Assembly (NCBI GenBank): GCA_029248265.1
Contig: JAQWJQ010000224.1
Coordinates: 1-64,000 of the forward strand
Length of the DNA: 64,000 bases
Origin: Planctomycetota bacterium
GTDB lineage: Bacteria; Planctomycetota; UBA1135; GCA-002686595
Reading direction: 5' to 3'
The translations under genes and the position numbers were made by a program. Below, in pieces: positions 41,274 to 49,981 of the stretch. Positions within the stretch are counted from its first letter, which is position 1, and the number at the start of each line of letters is the position of its first letter. Under the pieces are notes generated by a model. The model worked only from the letters and a program-made list of their open reading frames with translations. It was not told the DNA's origin and did not search any database.

Positions 41274-42224
41274 TCAGTTCGCGAGCGCGGCGGCGATGCA
41301 GGCGACGTCCACGATGTCATCGGCGCTGCACCCGCGCGAGAGGTCCATGAATGGACGCTCCAGGCCCTGGACGAGCGGGCCCAGCGCGGTCGCGCCGGCG
41401 AGGCGCTGGGTCAGCTTGTAGGCGATGTTACCGGCGTCGAGGTCCGGGAAGATCAGCACGTTGGCCTGGCCGCCGAGGGGCGATCGTGGCGCCTTGCGCT
41501 CGGCGACGGCCGGAACGATCGCCGCGTCGACCTGGAGCTCCCCGTCACTCGTGAGTCCCGGGGAGCGCTCCTTGAGCATGGCGGCAGCCGCGCGCACCTT
41601 GTCCACGTGGGGGTGCTCCGCGGAGCCCTTCGTCGAGAACGAGAGGAGGGCGACCTTGGGGGCCTCGCCCACCAGGCGCCTGTGGCTCTCCGCCGTGGCG
41701 ATGGCGATGTCGACCAGCTGCTCCGCGCTGGGGTCTGGAACGACGCCACAGTCGCCGTAGGTCAGGGCGCGGTCCGGGAAGACCATCAGGAAGCAGGACG
41801 ACAGCGTCTTCATGCCACGCTGCAGCCCGATCACCTGGAGGCCTGCGCGCAGGACGTCCGCGGTCGCCGCCTCGGATCCTGCGACCCCGCCCGCGCAGTC
41901 TCCCGACGCCACGAGCGCTGCGCCGAAGGTGAGCGGGTCGCGCATCCGTTCGGCGGCCTGTTCCGGTGTCATCCCCTTGGCCTTGCGGCGCTCCAGGAGG
42001 GCGGCCGCGAACCCCTCCGCCCGGCTGTCACGGAGGGGGTCGATGACCTCGACGCCGGAGGGGACGCTGCCCATTCCCCGAGACGCCACCAGGACTGGCT
42101 GGACCAGACCCTCGGACGCGAGCCGCGTGGCCGCCTGGACCACGCGCTCATCGGAGGCCTCAGGGAGGACGACGCGGGCGTCCGACCGGCGAGCCCGCTC
42201 GCGAAGCTCGAGGAGGAGATCCAC
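41274..42224 (-). CDS. pta: Phosphate acetyltransferase
   Basis: [24 protein letters not shown]...[36 protein letters not shown]...[52 protein letters not shown]. Confidence 0.93.
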   Translation of the reverse strand: MDLLLELRERARRSDARVVLPEASDERVVQAATRLASEGLVQPVLVASRGMGSVPSGVEVIDPLRDSRAEGFAAALLERRKAKGMTPEQAAERMRDPLTFGAALVASGDCAGGVAGSEAATADVLRAGLQVIGLQRGMKTLSSCFLMVFPDRALTYGDCGVVPDPSAEQLVDIAIATAESHRRLVGEAPKVALLSFSTKGSAEHPHVDKVRAAAAMLKERSPGLTSDGELQVDAAIVPAVAERKAPRSPLGGQANVLIFPDLDAGNIAYKLTQRLAGATALGPLVQGLERPFMDLSRGCSADDIVDVACIAAALAN

Positions 42225-42226
42225 GG

Positions 42227-42571
42227 TCAGCTCCCCACGCTCTTGAGGACCTCGTCTGGCACGTCAAGCTCCATCCGGAGGAGCGCCAGTCCGTGGGTCT
42301 TGCCCTGGGCGTCGGTCTTCAGGGACGCGGAGCCCCCGCCGCCGAGGCTGTCCTCGAGGAGGAAGTTCAGGACGCCCATGTTCGGGGCCTCGAACCGGCG
42401 GACCCCGCCGTGATTGATGCCCTTGAAGTGCTCACGGACGACCGCCTCTGTGAGGAAGGTCCGAAGGAACTCGTAGGCGGCTTCTGAGCGGGCGATGACC
42501 CCGACGTTGGAACCCTCGCCCTTGTCACCCGAGCGGGCGTAAGCGATCTGGCCTAGGTTGGCGTGAGTCAT
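42227..42571 (-). CDS. AtuA C-terminal-like (ferredoxin-fold) protein
   Basis: [44 protein letters not shown]...[49 protein letters not shown]. Confidence 0.8.
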   Translation of the reverse strand: MTHANLGQIAYARSGDKGEGSNVGVIARSEAAYEFLRTFLTEAVVREHFKGINHGGVRRFEAPNMGVLNFLLEDSLGGGGSASLKTDAQGKTHGLALLRMELDVPDEVLKSVGS

Positions 42572-43959
42572 GACGGCCCTCCGGGCTGCAACTCGTGAAC
42601 GGAGACGGTGGAGCGAACCTTGGTCTTGTCGAGCAAGGCTGGCCAGTAGCCGATGATCTCGGTGGCCTTCGGGCGTCCCCCGGCGAAGCCGGTGACCCCG
42701 GGCGGACCGCTGGTGACCAGGGGGACGAGCTCGGAGCCAAACCGGTTGACCTTCGCCCTGTCGGGTCCCTTGACGCCGAGCCGTAGGACGACCTCGGTCG
42801 GCTCCTCGCTGCCCGGAACCGCGACGCCCTCGTGGCAGACGTTGGCGCCGACGAACTCGACGAGCCGCTCATCCGCGGAGTACTCGAACCCGTCGTACTT
42901 GAGACGGTCCCAGACGATCTCACTGGCCAGGCGAGCCTTGGCAAGGGCGTCGGGGCCGGAGATGGTGAGCTGCCCGACCGACTTCCAGCCGTCCTGGAAG
43001 CTCATCGACACCTTGTAGGTCGGGGTAGCGGGCGCGCCCTTCACGCCGCTGATGCGGACTCGGTTGTTGCCCTGGTCGTGGAGCTGGAAGGACGTGAAGT
43101 CCGCCACGACATCCGGGGTGATGTAGTTGGCCGGGTCGCCCATCTCGTAGCTGAGTTGGTGCACGACCGTGTCCCTGGAGACTCGCCCGCCGGTCCCCTC
43201 ATGCTTGGTGACCGTGAAGGTCCCGTCGGGGCAGGCCTCGACGATCGGGTAGCCGATCATGGCCATGTTCTCGATCGACTTCCAGTCGGTGTAGTTGCCG
43301 CCGGTGCACTGAGCGCCGCACTCGAGGATGTGCCCCGCGACGGTGCCTGCTGCGAGCTGGTCGAGGTCCTCCTCGGTCCACCCGAACTCGTGGATCAATG
43401 GACCGATGACGAGCCCGGGGTCCGTGCCGCGGCCGGTGATGACGATGTCAGCGCCCTGGTTCAACGCCTCGGCGATGGGGAAGGCGCCGAGGTAGACGTT
43501 GGCGCTGGTGACCTGGTCGCGGACGGGTGCGAGCGGGGCGCCGGTGTCCATGTTGGTGAACGCTTCGCCGCCCTCCATCAGCCCGTCGAGCCCTCCGAGG
43601 ATGTCGTCGCCCTCAACGACGGCGACCTTGACCCCTTCCAGGCCGTGCTTGCGGACGACCTCGAGGACCGCGTCCTTGCAGGCCATCGGGTTCACGCCGC
43701 CGGCGTTGGCGACGATCTTGACGCCCCTCTCCATGGCCTTCGGCAGGACCCGGTCCAGCAGCGTGACGAAGTCGGTCGCGTAGCCCTTCGAGGGGTCGCG
43801 AGTCTTCAGCTTCTGCATGATGCTCATGGTCACCTCGGCGAGGTAGTCGAGCGTCAGGTAGTCGAGGGGGCCCTCCTCGATGAGTCGGACGGGGCCGAGG
43901 ATCGAGTCTCCCCAGAAGCCCTGGCCGTTGGCGATGAGGACCTTGTCCTTGGATTTCAT
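42568..43959 (-). CDS. Acyclic terpene utilization AtuA family (DUF1446) protein
   Basis: VLIANGQGFWGDSILGPVRLIEEGPLDYLTLDYLAEVTMSIMQKLKTRDPSKGYATDF...IVANAGGVNPMACKDAV...DIVITGRGTDPGLVIGPLIHEFGW. Confidence 0.88.
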   Translation of the reverse strand: MKSKDKVLIANGQGFWGDSILGPVRLIEEGPLDYLTLDYLAEVTMSIMQKLKTRDPSKGYATDFVTLLDRVLPKAMERGVKIVANAGGVNPMACKDAVLEVVRKHGLEGVKVAVVEGDDILGGLDGLMEGGEAFTNMDTGAPLAPVRDQVTSANVYLGAFPIAEALNQGADIVITGRGTDPGLVIGPLIHEFGWTEEDLDQLAAGTVAGHILECGAQCTGGNYTDWKSIENMAMIGYPIVEACPDGTFTVTKHEGTGGRVSRDTVVHQLSYEMGDPANYITPDVVADFTSFQLHDQGNNRVRISGVKGAPATPTYKVSMSFQDGWKSVGQLTISGPDALAKARLASEIVWDRLKYDGFEYSADERLVEFVGANVCHEGVAVPGSEEPTEVVLRLGVKGPDRAKVNRFGSELVPLVTSGPPGVTGFAGGRPKATEIIGYWPALLDKTKVRSTVSVHELQPGGPS

Positions 43960-44057
43960 AGCGCGCAGTGGGTGTGGATCGGGCGGCATTACCGCGATCC
44001 GGGCCGGCGAGTCTACCCTCTAGGCGACCGTCGCTCCCCCTGGCCGGCCCCCCTCTC

Positions 44058-44651
44058 ATGCATACCCTCCTGCTCACGGGCTTTGAGCCCTTCCTGGACG
44101 TCCAGCTGAACCCGAGCGGGGAGGTCGCGCAGCGGCTCGACGGGGCGACGCTGGGAGCCTCCTCCGGTCGGGGCCTCGTGGTCTCCAGCCGTGTCCTCCC
44201 GGTGGCCTTTGGGCCGGCCCCACTTGAGCTGGAGGCCGCGCTGAGTGCGTTGGGGGGTGAGGTCGCCGCGGTCGTCTCCCTCGGGGTGCACCGCGGATCG
44301 GCCTTCCGGCTCGAAGGGCGAGCTCGGGCCACCTTCGAGAGTGACCAGCTCGACAACGACGGCCAGCGCGGTGCAGGGGTCCAGCTCGATGGCCCCGCCG
44401 AGCGCCGGACGACGCTGGACCTTTCTCGCTGCGAGCGCTGGCTGCTCGACGCTGGCGCTGCTGAGGTCACCCGCTCGGAGGACGCTGGAGGCTACCTGTG
44501 CGAGCGCATCTACCGAGCAGGTCTTGACGCTGGCGCTCGCCTCGGGCTCCCTGCCCTCTTCTTGCACGTGCCGCCGGTCGAGCTCGTCGGGGTGGAGGCG
44601 CAGGTGCGTGTCGTTCGCGGGTTCCTCGAGGCGCTGGCCGAAGACCTGTGA
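44058..44651 (+). CDS. pcp: Pyroglutamyl-peptidase I-like (C15) protein
   Basis: LLLTGFEPFLDVQLNPSGEVAQRLDG...VVSLGVHRGS...DAGGYLCERIYRAGLDAGARLGLPALFLHVPP. Confidence 0.85.
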   Translation: MHTLLLTGFEPFLDVQLNPSGEVAQRLDGATLGASSGRGLVVSSRVLPVAFGPAPLELEAALSALGGEVAAVVSLGVHRGSAFRLEGRARATFESDQLDNDGQRGAGVQLDGPAERRTTLDLSRCERWLLDAGAAEVTRSEDAGGYLCERIYRAGLDAGARLGLPALFLHVPPVELVGVEAQVRVVRGFLEALAEDL

Positions 44652-44727
44652 CTCGGTGGGGGGGCGCGCTCGCCGCGCAGAATAAGCGCGGCGCCCCCCG
44701 CCGGTGGGCGAGGGGCGCCTGCAGGAA

Positions 44728-44748
44728 ACCGGAGCGGGGAGCTCCGGT
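44728..44748. terminator. Hairpin between convergent genes
   Basis: ACCGGAGC-GGGGA-GCTCCGGT, 8-bp perfect stem between pcp (+) and the Met-rich gene (-). Confidence 0.55.
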
Positions 44749-44788
44749 CGCGGGGCGGTTGGGCGGGGTCGTCAGCCGCCGGCCGGGA

Positions 44789-45856
44789 TCACTCCGTCTC
44801 GAGGCTGCTCTTGATCGACCCGGACATGGCCATCTCCATGCCGAGGTCCATGGACTGGCCGCCCATATCCATGCCCATCGCCATGTCCATGCCGATCTCC
44901 ATGTCGGCCTGGAGGGTCATGCTGTGCACGTGCCCCGCTGCGACGTTCCACAGGAGTTCACCCGTGCCCTCGAGGTTCATGGTGAGGTCCATGCGGTCGA
45001 CGCTCATCTCGGCGGGGAGCTCCTCGCCGCCCATGGCCTCGGCGGCCATGTCCGACATGTCAGCGGAGGCCGCGACCTCCATCTCGAGCTCGATCACGGC
45101 GACGCTGGTCCCGTCGACGTCGCGCATCTCGACGAACTTGCCGGTGGCTGAACCCTCGACGGCGTCTTCGAAGAACTGGCGGAAGTCCGACATCATCGCC
45201 GGGTCGGGGCCCATGCCTGCCTGGGCGCCGTCCACTTCCATGTCGATCTTGAGGTCGCCGCCGGGCGCCATCACGTCGACGAGGCCCATGAGGTCGATGT
45301 CGTAGGACTCACCCTCGGCGAGCTCTCCGTCGGGGAGCAGCGCGCGGAAGTCCATGTCCTCGGAGAGGTTCTCCAGGAGCTCGGCGTCACCCTCTTCGCC
45401 CTCGGGGAAGGAGAGCTCGTACTCCCCGTCCTCGTCGTTCCACGCGAAGATGACGGTGGCGCCTTCGAGCTCGGAGCTGCCCGAGCCGTTCGGCGACTGG
45501 CTCTCTTCCTCACCCATCATGTTGATGACGACGTCCATCTCCAACTCGGAGCCGATGGCGTCATAGGTGCGGGAGAGCTTCTTCGGCTGACCGGCGGCCA
45601 TGGCGACGTACTCGTCGGTGACCGTGGTGGTCGCGACCATCTCCATGCTCATCTCGATGTCCGGCATCATCGGGCTCGGCTCACCGTTCATCGTCATGGC
45701 CATGTCGTCCATTTCCATGGTCGTGGTCGAGACGAAGGTCTTCGTGAGGGACGAGCCGGCCTTGGGGGCGAATTCGATCTTCGCGGCTTCGGAGCCAGAG
45801 AACGCGAAGAGGGCGGGGACGGCCACCGCGGTGGCCAGGGCGAACGAGGTGCGCAT
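44789..45856 (-). CDS. Exported Met- and acid-rich hypothetical protein
   Basis: Signal peptide MRTSFALATAVAVPALFAFSGSEAAK; Met-rich segments MEMDDMAMTMNGEPSPMMPDIEMSMEM and MEIGMDMAMGMDMGGQSMDLGMEMAM. Confidence 0.7.
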   Translation of the reverse strand: MRTSFALATAVAVPALFAFSGSEAAKIEFAPKAGSSLTKTFVSTTTMEMDDMAMTMNGEPSPMMPDIEMSMEMVATTTVTDEYVAMAAGQPKKLSRTYDAIGSELEMDVVINMMGEEESQSPNGSGSSELEGATVIFAWNDEDGEYELSFPEGEEGDAELLENLSEDMDFRALLPDGELAEGESYDIDLMGLVDVMAPGGDLKIDMEVDGAQAGMGPDPAMMSDFRQFFEDAVEGSATGKFVEMRDVDGTSVAVIELEMEVAASADMSDMAAEAMGGEELPAEMSVDRMDLTMNLEGTGELLWNVAAGHVHSMTLQADMEIGMDMAMGMDMGGQSMDLGMEMAMSGSIKSSLETE

Positions 45857-46130
45857 GGTTGAGACGTTCCGTTGGGGAAGAGAGGGGCGGCTGCGGCAGG
45901 GGCCGCGGCTGTTGAGGGGGGCAGTGATCTGACCCAGAAGGCGCTGTACGCACCTCCGAGGCTGGATATTCATGCGTTGAACCCGCATTCGGCGCCTCAT
46001 ATTTCCCGGGCAACTTGGGTCGGGCACTCTGCGCGGCGAGAGGAGCGTGGTGCACGGGGGGGGACCGATCGTCCGAGTCTTGTCCCAAGACTCGGCCCTG
46101 CCGCCCCAGACATCACCTGGAAATGGACGA

Positions 46131-46164
46131 AGGCCCCCCGCAGGCCATGGCGTGCGGGGGGCCT
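46131..46164 (-). terminator. Strong hairpin downstream of the M36-like peptidase gene
   Basis: AGGCCCCCCGCA-10 nt-TGCGGGGGGCCT, 12-bp perfect stem. Confidence 0.7.
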
Positions 46165-46201
46165 CCGTGGGGAGGGCGGGGGGCCGCCCTCTGGCGTGGC
46201 C

Positions 46202-49200
46202 TCAGTCGCCGAAGGAGATCTGGAGCCCGTCGGAGGTGTTGGACGTCACCTGCCCCGCGACGGCGTCGCGGTGCCACATCTGGAAGTTCCACGTGCTGCC
46301 GCCAAGGATCTGGGCGCCATTGGTGGAGGGGTCAGTGAAGTCCAGCTGGTAGAAGGCGATCCCGAGGAGGAAGTCTGCCTGGACGGGCGGGAGACGGAAC
46401 TGGGTGCCGCCGACGCAGAGCACGCCTTGGCTGCCCCCGATGGGGTTCTGCGTCTGCTGATCCCCGAAGAAGAAGAGCCCGAACGAGCCGCCCGGCATGT
46501 TGCTGGCCGACAGGATGAAGTCATCATCCGAAACACGGACGCTGCCGCTGAAGTCAATGCGCGTCGCAAGGCCCGTGGAGTTCGGGTTCGCCGTGCAGTA
46601 ACGAACGGGGTCCGGGATCGAGCTGCCGAGCCCGACGATCTCGATATCGTCGATGGCGGCCTCCACGATGGATCCGTTCCCGAGGTCAGAGGCGATGAAC
46701 CGCAGCTGCATGGTGGACGAGGGCGTCACGATCGAGGCGAGCTCGAAGCTGGCCTGGATCCATCCGCCGTCGGTCCCGGCTCCGGTCGGACCCACGACCT
46801 CCACGTCGACCCAGCTCGCGCCGCCGTCGGCGCTGACCTCGACCTCGAAGATGTCCGCGCCCGGTGAGGCGCCGGCGGTGTTGGAGTACCAACGCCAGTA
46901 GCTGACCTCCACGGAGTTGAGCCCCGAGGCGTCGAAGGTCGGGCTCAAGAGGGTCGTGATACCACCGTCCACGTCGTTCTCGCCAACGCTTCCGCCGGGC
47001 GAGCCCTGTCCAGTAAACCAGCAGTTCACGCCCACGGTGGAGTGGTCATCCTCGGACTGAGCTGCGGTGCCGATGGGGTTGCCGAGGGTCCACTGACCGG
47101 TCGTCGCCGTATCGCCGGGGGCGCCACCGACGAAGCCGTCTGCACCCGCCTCGAACTCGGTCACGATGATCGGAGTGATGTTCCCGATCCTGAAGACGAG
47201 CGGTGCGTTCGCCCCGCCCTCAGGGAAGGAGTTGCTGGTGCCGCTGCTCTCGGAGGCGGACACGTAGTACTCGACCCGTGACGGGGAGGCCTGGCCAGGG
47301 ATGCCGGCGGCGAAGGTGTCTCCGCTGGCGTTCGTCATGGGGATGGCCGTGAAGCCGCCGGTGCCGTTGACTCGGTAGCGGAGCTCGACGCCCGTGAGAG
47401 ACCCGCCGAAGTTGGAGACGATGTCGGCCTCCACGGTGTAAGGACCGGCCTCGTTCGGCGTGTCACCGAGCGCGGTCACATCGCTGATCGAGATGAGCTG
47501 CAGCGCGACGCCGGGGAACCCCTGCTGCGTGAAGCCTTGGTCGATTTGAGCGTAGTTGGGCGTGCCGTTGTTGATGTTGCCGTCGTCGTCATCCAGCGTC
47601 AGCCACTGGGTCTCGATGAGCGAGTCGATCTGCGTCTGGTTGTAGCCGTTGAGCCAGCCGAGGAAGAGCGAGTTGGCCGCCATGTCACCCGCCGCGCCGC
47701 CGAGGCTGGCGTTCAGGTTCTCGCGGATCTTCCAGGCTGCGCCCATCCAGACCTCGCCGTTGGCGTGCACGCCGCCGTGGCAGCCGCCGTTGCCGTCGCC
47801 GCAGTACTGGCGATTGTTGGTGCCGGACCTGACGAAGCCGCCCCCAGTCGTGAAGAAGCGGCCGACTACGCTGTCGTCGTAGCAGTACATCGCGAAGACG
47901 TCGGCGTTGCCCTCACCCATGCCGTCACTCCCGTTACCGGTCCCGTAGCGCTGGTTCAGCCAGTGGCCCATCTCGTGGGCGACGACCGTGCTGAAGGCCG
48001 TGTTGTTGCAGCCGCCGCCAGCGGTGTAGAAGTTCACCGAGCTGCCGTTGTAGAACGCGTTGCAGGTGCTGCTCAGGTTCACGTTCGCCGTCGCCCGGAA
48101 GTCCGCGGTGGGGTCCGTGGGGAACGTGTCGCGGATGAAGTCGCGGAGCACGTTGATGTGCAGTTGAGCGTTGGCCTGTGAGGTGATCGTCTGGATGGGG
48201 CTCGGGTTCATCAGCAGGTCGTTCTGCTGGTTCGGCTGGACCCCTTGGAAGGTGACCGAGTAGTCGGCGCCGGTGTCATTGTTGACGTTGGTGAACTCCC
48301 CGAAGTAGTCGACGGTGAGGTCGATGGGGGTGTTGACTCCGGTGATCGAGAAGTTGCCGTCGCGATCGGTCTCAATGGTGCCCGCGCTGCTGGTGATCCG
48401 CGTGCGGGGCATGGCGATCGGCGTCGGGCTGTTGGCGTTGCGGTCGGCGGTCAGGCCGGGCGTCGCGTTGGACCGGACGGTGCCGAACACATCAAAGTTG
48501 TGGATCGTGTTCTCGCTCTTGAGGACGTCCCGGCCGGTCGCGTCAATCGCGTAGCGGCGACCGATGGGCTGGTCTTCGCCGTTGTCGAAGGTCGCCTCGA
48601 TCTCCCAGGCGAGGTCCCAGGTGCGCACCTCTCCGAGATCGGAGTGGGCGTGGACGAGCCGCGCGTCGCTCAGGCTGGTCGGCTGAGCGCCGAACTCGTC
48701 CTTGAAGGCGCGGGCTGCGACGAGCGCAGCGAAGCCGGCGCCCGTGGTGGGCTTGCCGCTCGGCTGGGTCAACGTCGGAGCGGCGGTCGAGTGCACGGAG
48801 AGGAGTCGGCCGCTCGTGTCGAAGAGGACGTTGATCGCACCGTCTTCCACCGGCACGCCGCCCACCACCTGGGCGAGGCGGACCGTGATCTTGTCGGTGG
48901 AGTTGATCTGACCGAGGGGCATGAAGCGGAAGCGCTCTTCCACGAGCTGATCCGATTCGACGCCGTGCATCTCAAAGGTCTGCTCAGCCCAGTAGCGGGC
49001 GAGGGTGAACCACGCGTCGGGCTCGGTCGTGCTGGGCTCGAACGGGGAGGGGGCGTTGCCGCCGAACAGCATCTCCACGGTCCCGGTGCGTCGGTTCGTC
49101 ACCAGTCGCCACGAGTCGCCGTGGTCGGCTCTCCATTCGGAGAGAAGTCGTTCGGGGCTGGCGGTGAACTCAGCCGGCTGGCCTGCCGCAGGGGCTTGGG

Positions 49201-49261
49201 CCGCCGCGGGGAGTGTGAGAAGAGCGGCAGCGACTGCAGCTGAGCGGATGGGGGAGATCAT
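46202..49261 (-). CDS. Secreted M36 (fungalysin)-like zinc metallopeptidase with C-terminal extensions
   Basis: Signal peptide; STVVAHEMGHWLNQRYGTGNGSDGMGEGNADVFAMYCYDD (HExxH plus downstream E); FTP-like propeptide (LSVHSTAAPTLTQ...). Confidence 0.88.
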   Translation of the reverse strand: MISPIRSAAVAAALLTLPAAAQAPAAGQPAEFTASPERLLSEWRADHGDSWRLVTNRRTGTVEMLFGGNAPSPFEPSTTEPDAWFTLARYWAEQTFEMHGVESDQLVEERFRFMPLGQINSTDKITVRLAQVVGGVPVEDGAINVLFDTSGRLLSVHSTAAPTLTQPSGKPTTGAGFAALVAARAFKDEFGAQPTSLSDARLVHAHSDLGEVRTWDLAWEIEATFDNGEDQPIGRRYAIDATGRDVLKSENTIHNFDVFGTVRSNATPGLTADRNANSPTPIAMPRTRITSSAGTIETDRDGNFSITGVNTPIDLTVDYFGEFTNVNNDTGADYSVTFQGVQPNQQNDLLMNPSPIQTITSQANAQLHINVLRDFIRDTFPTDPTADFRATANVNLSSTCNAFYNGSSVNFYTAGGGCNNTAFSTVVAHEMGHWLNQRYGTGNGSDGMGEGNADVFAMYCYDDSVVGRFFTTGGGFVRSGTNNRQYCGDGNGGCHGGVHANGEVWMGAAWKIRENLNASLGGAAGDMAANSLFLGWLNGYNQTQIDSLIETQWLTLDDDDGNINNGTPNYAQIDQGFTQQGFPGVALQLISISDVTALGDTPNEAGPYTVEADIVSNFGGSLTGVELRYRVNGTGGFTAIPMTNASGDTFAAGIPGQASPSRVEYYVSASESSGTSNSFPEGGANAPLVFRIGNITPIIVTEFEAGADGFVGGAPGDTATTGQWTLGNPIGTAAQSEDDHSTVGVNCWFTGQGSPGGSVGENDVDGGITTLLSPTFDASGLNSVEVSYWRWYSNTAGASPGADIFEVEVSADGGASWVDVEVVGPTGAGTDGGWIQASFELASIVTPSSTMQLRFIASDLGNGSIVEAAIDDIEIVGLGSSIPDPVRYCTANPNSTGLATRIDFSGSVRVSDDDFILSASNMPGGSFGLFFFGDQQTQNPIGGSQGVLCVGGTQFRLPPVQADFLLGIAFYQLDFTDPSTNGAQILGGSTWNFQMWHRDAVAGQVTSNTSDGLQISFGD

Positions 49262-49659
49262 GCTGTGGGGGCAATTTGAGTCGGGAAGCGTCGCGGGGGT
49301 CCTGCGCAGCGCCTTTGGGGCGCTCGGGGCGTTTGGTGAGCGACGGGAGACCAGAACCAGAATGACGGTCGAACGCGGTCTTGGGTTCCAGAAACGACGA
49401 GGCTGTTCGTTTCGAGAGCCTGAGGCCTGAGGCCGGATGCGGGTAGATGTGGCGGAATGGCGCATCGTGGCGCCGGGTCCACCTGAAGTGTTGCCGTACT
49501 CCTGCGCCTGTGTCGTGGCCCTCACCCTGCATCTCTGCTTCAATCCCGGGTCGGGGCAGCAAAGGTCCACCTCTGGCCTCTCCTCGGCTCTGATTCATTC
49601 GCCCCTTGGGGTTTTCCCTTCGCGCAGGCTGCACCCAGCGCACAACGCACCAACGCCCA

Positions 49660-49890
49660 ATGAACGTCTCGATCGAATACTGCACCCAGTGAAACTACGC
49701 TCCCCAAGCGGCCGGTCTGGCCGCTGAACTCTCGAGCGCATTCAGCGGCGCGAACGTGACCCTTGTGGAGGGGAGCGGCGGCCGCTTCGAGGTGACGGTC
49801 GACGGGAACTTGGTCTTCTCCAAGGCCGCGCTCGACCGCTTTCCGGCTTACCAAGAGATCCCGAAGTTGATCTTCGAAGCCAACGCCTGA
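49660..49890 (+). CDS. Predicted SelW/Rdx-family selenoprotein (CxxU), UGA-Sec at 49690-49692 (codon 11); absent from the supplied ORF track
   Basis: ATG at 49660, in-frame TGA at 49690-49692, stop at 49888-49890. Translation MNVSIEYCTQ-U-NYAPQAAGLAAELSSAFSGANVTLVEGSGGRFEVTVDGNLVFSKAALDRFPAYQEIPKLIFEANA matches the SelW/Rdx pattern (YCxxU, ...G.FEV..DG..vfSK...RFP...). SECIS-like hairpin downstream. Confidence 0.92.
49707..49725 (+). promoter_or_regulatory. Bacterial SECIS-like hairpin for the UGA at 49690
   Basis: AGCGGCC-GGUCU-GGCCGCU: 7-bp perfect stem, GGUCU loop starting 22 nt after the UGA. Confidence 0.85.
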
Positions 49891-49981
49891 CCGCCGAACT
49901 TGGAGCGGGACCGCTATGGTCTCGCGCCGACCCCTTGGCTCCGCCGCTGCGGGCTCCTGGGGAACACTAGCCATTCGACCC

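Noticed and set aside
36667-49890. TGA reassigned to Trp/Gly genome-wide instead of Sec
   Set aside because: TGA is used as the terminal stop in most genes here, and both readthrough TGAs sit exactly at redox-Cys positions with SECIS-like hairpins.
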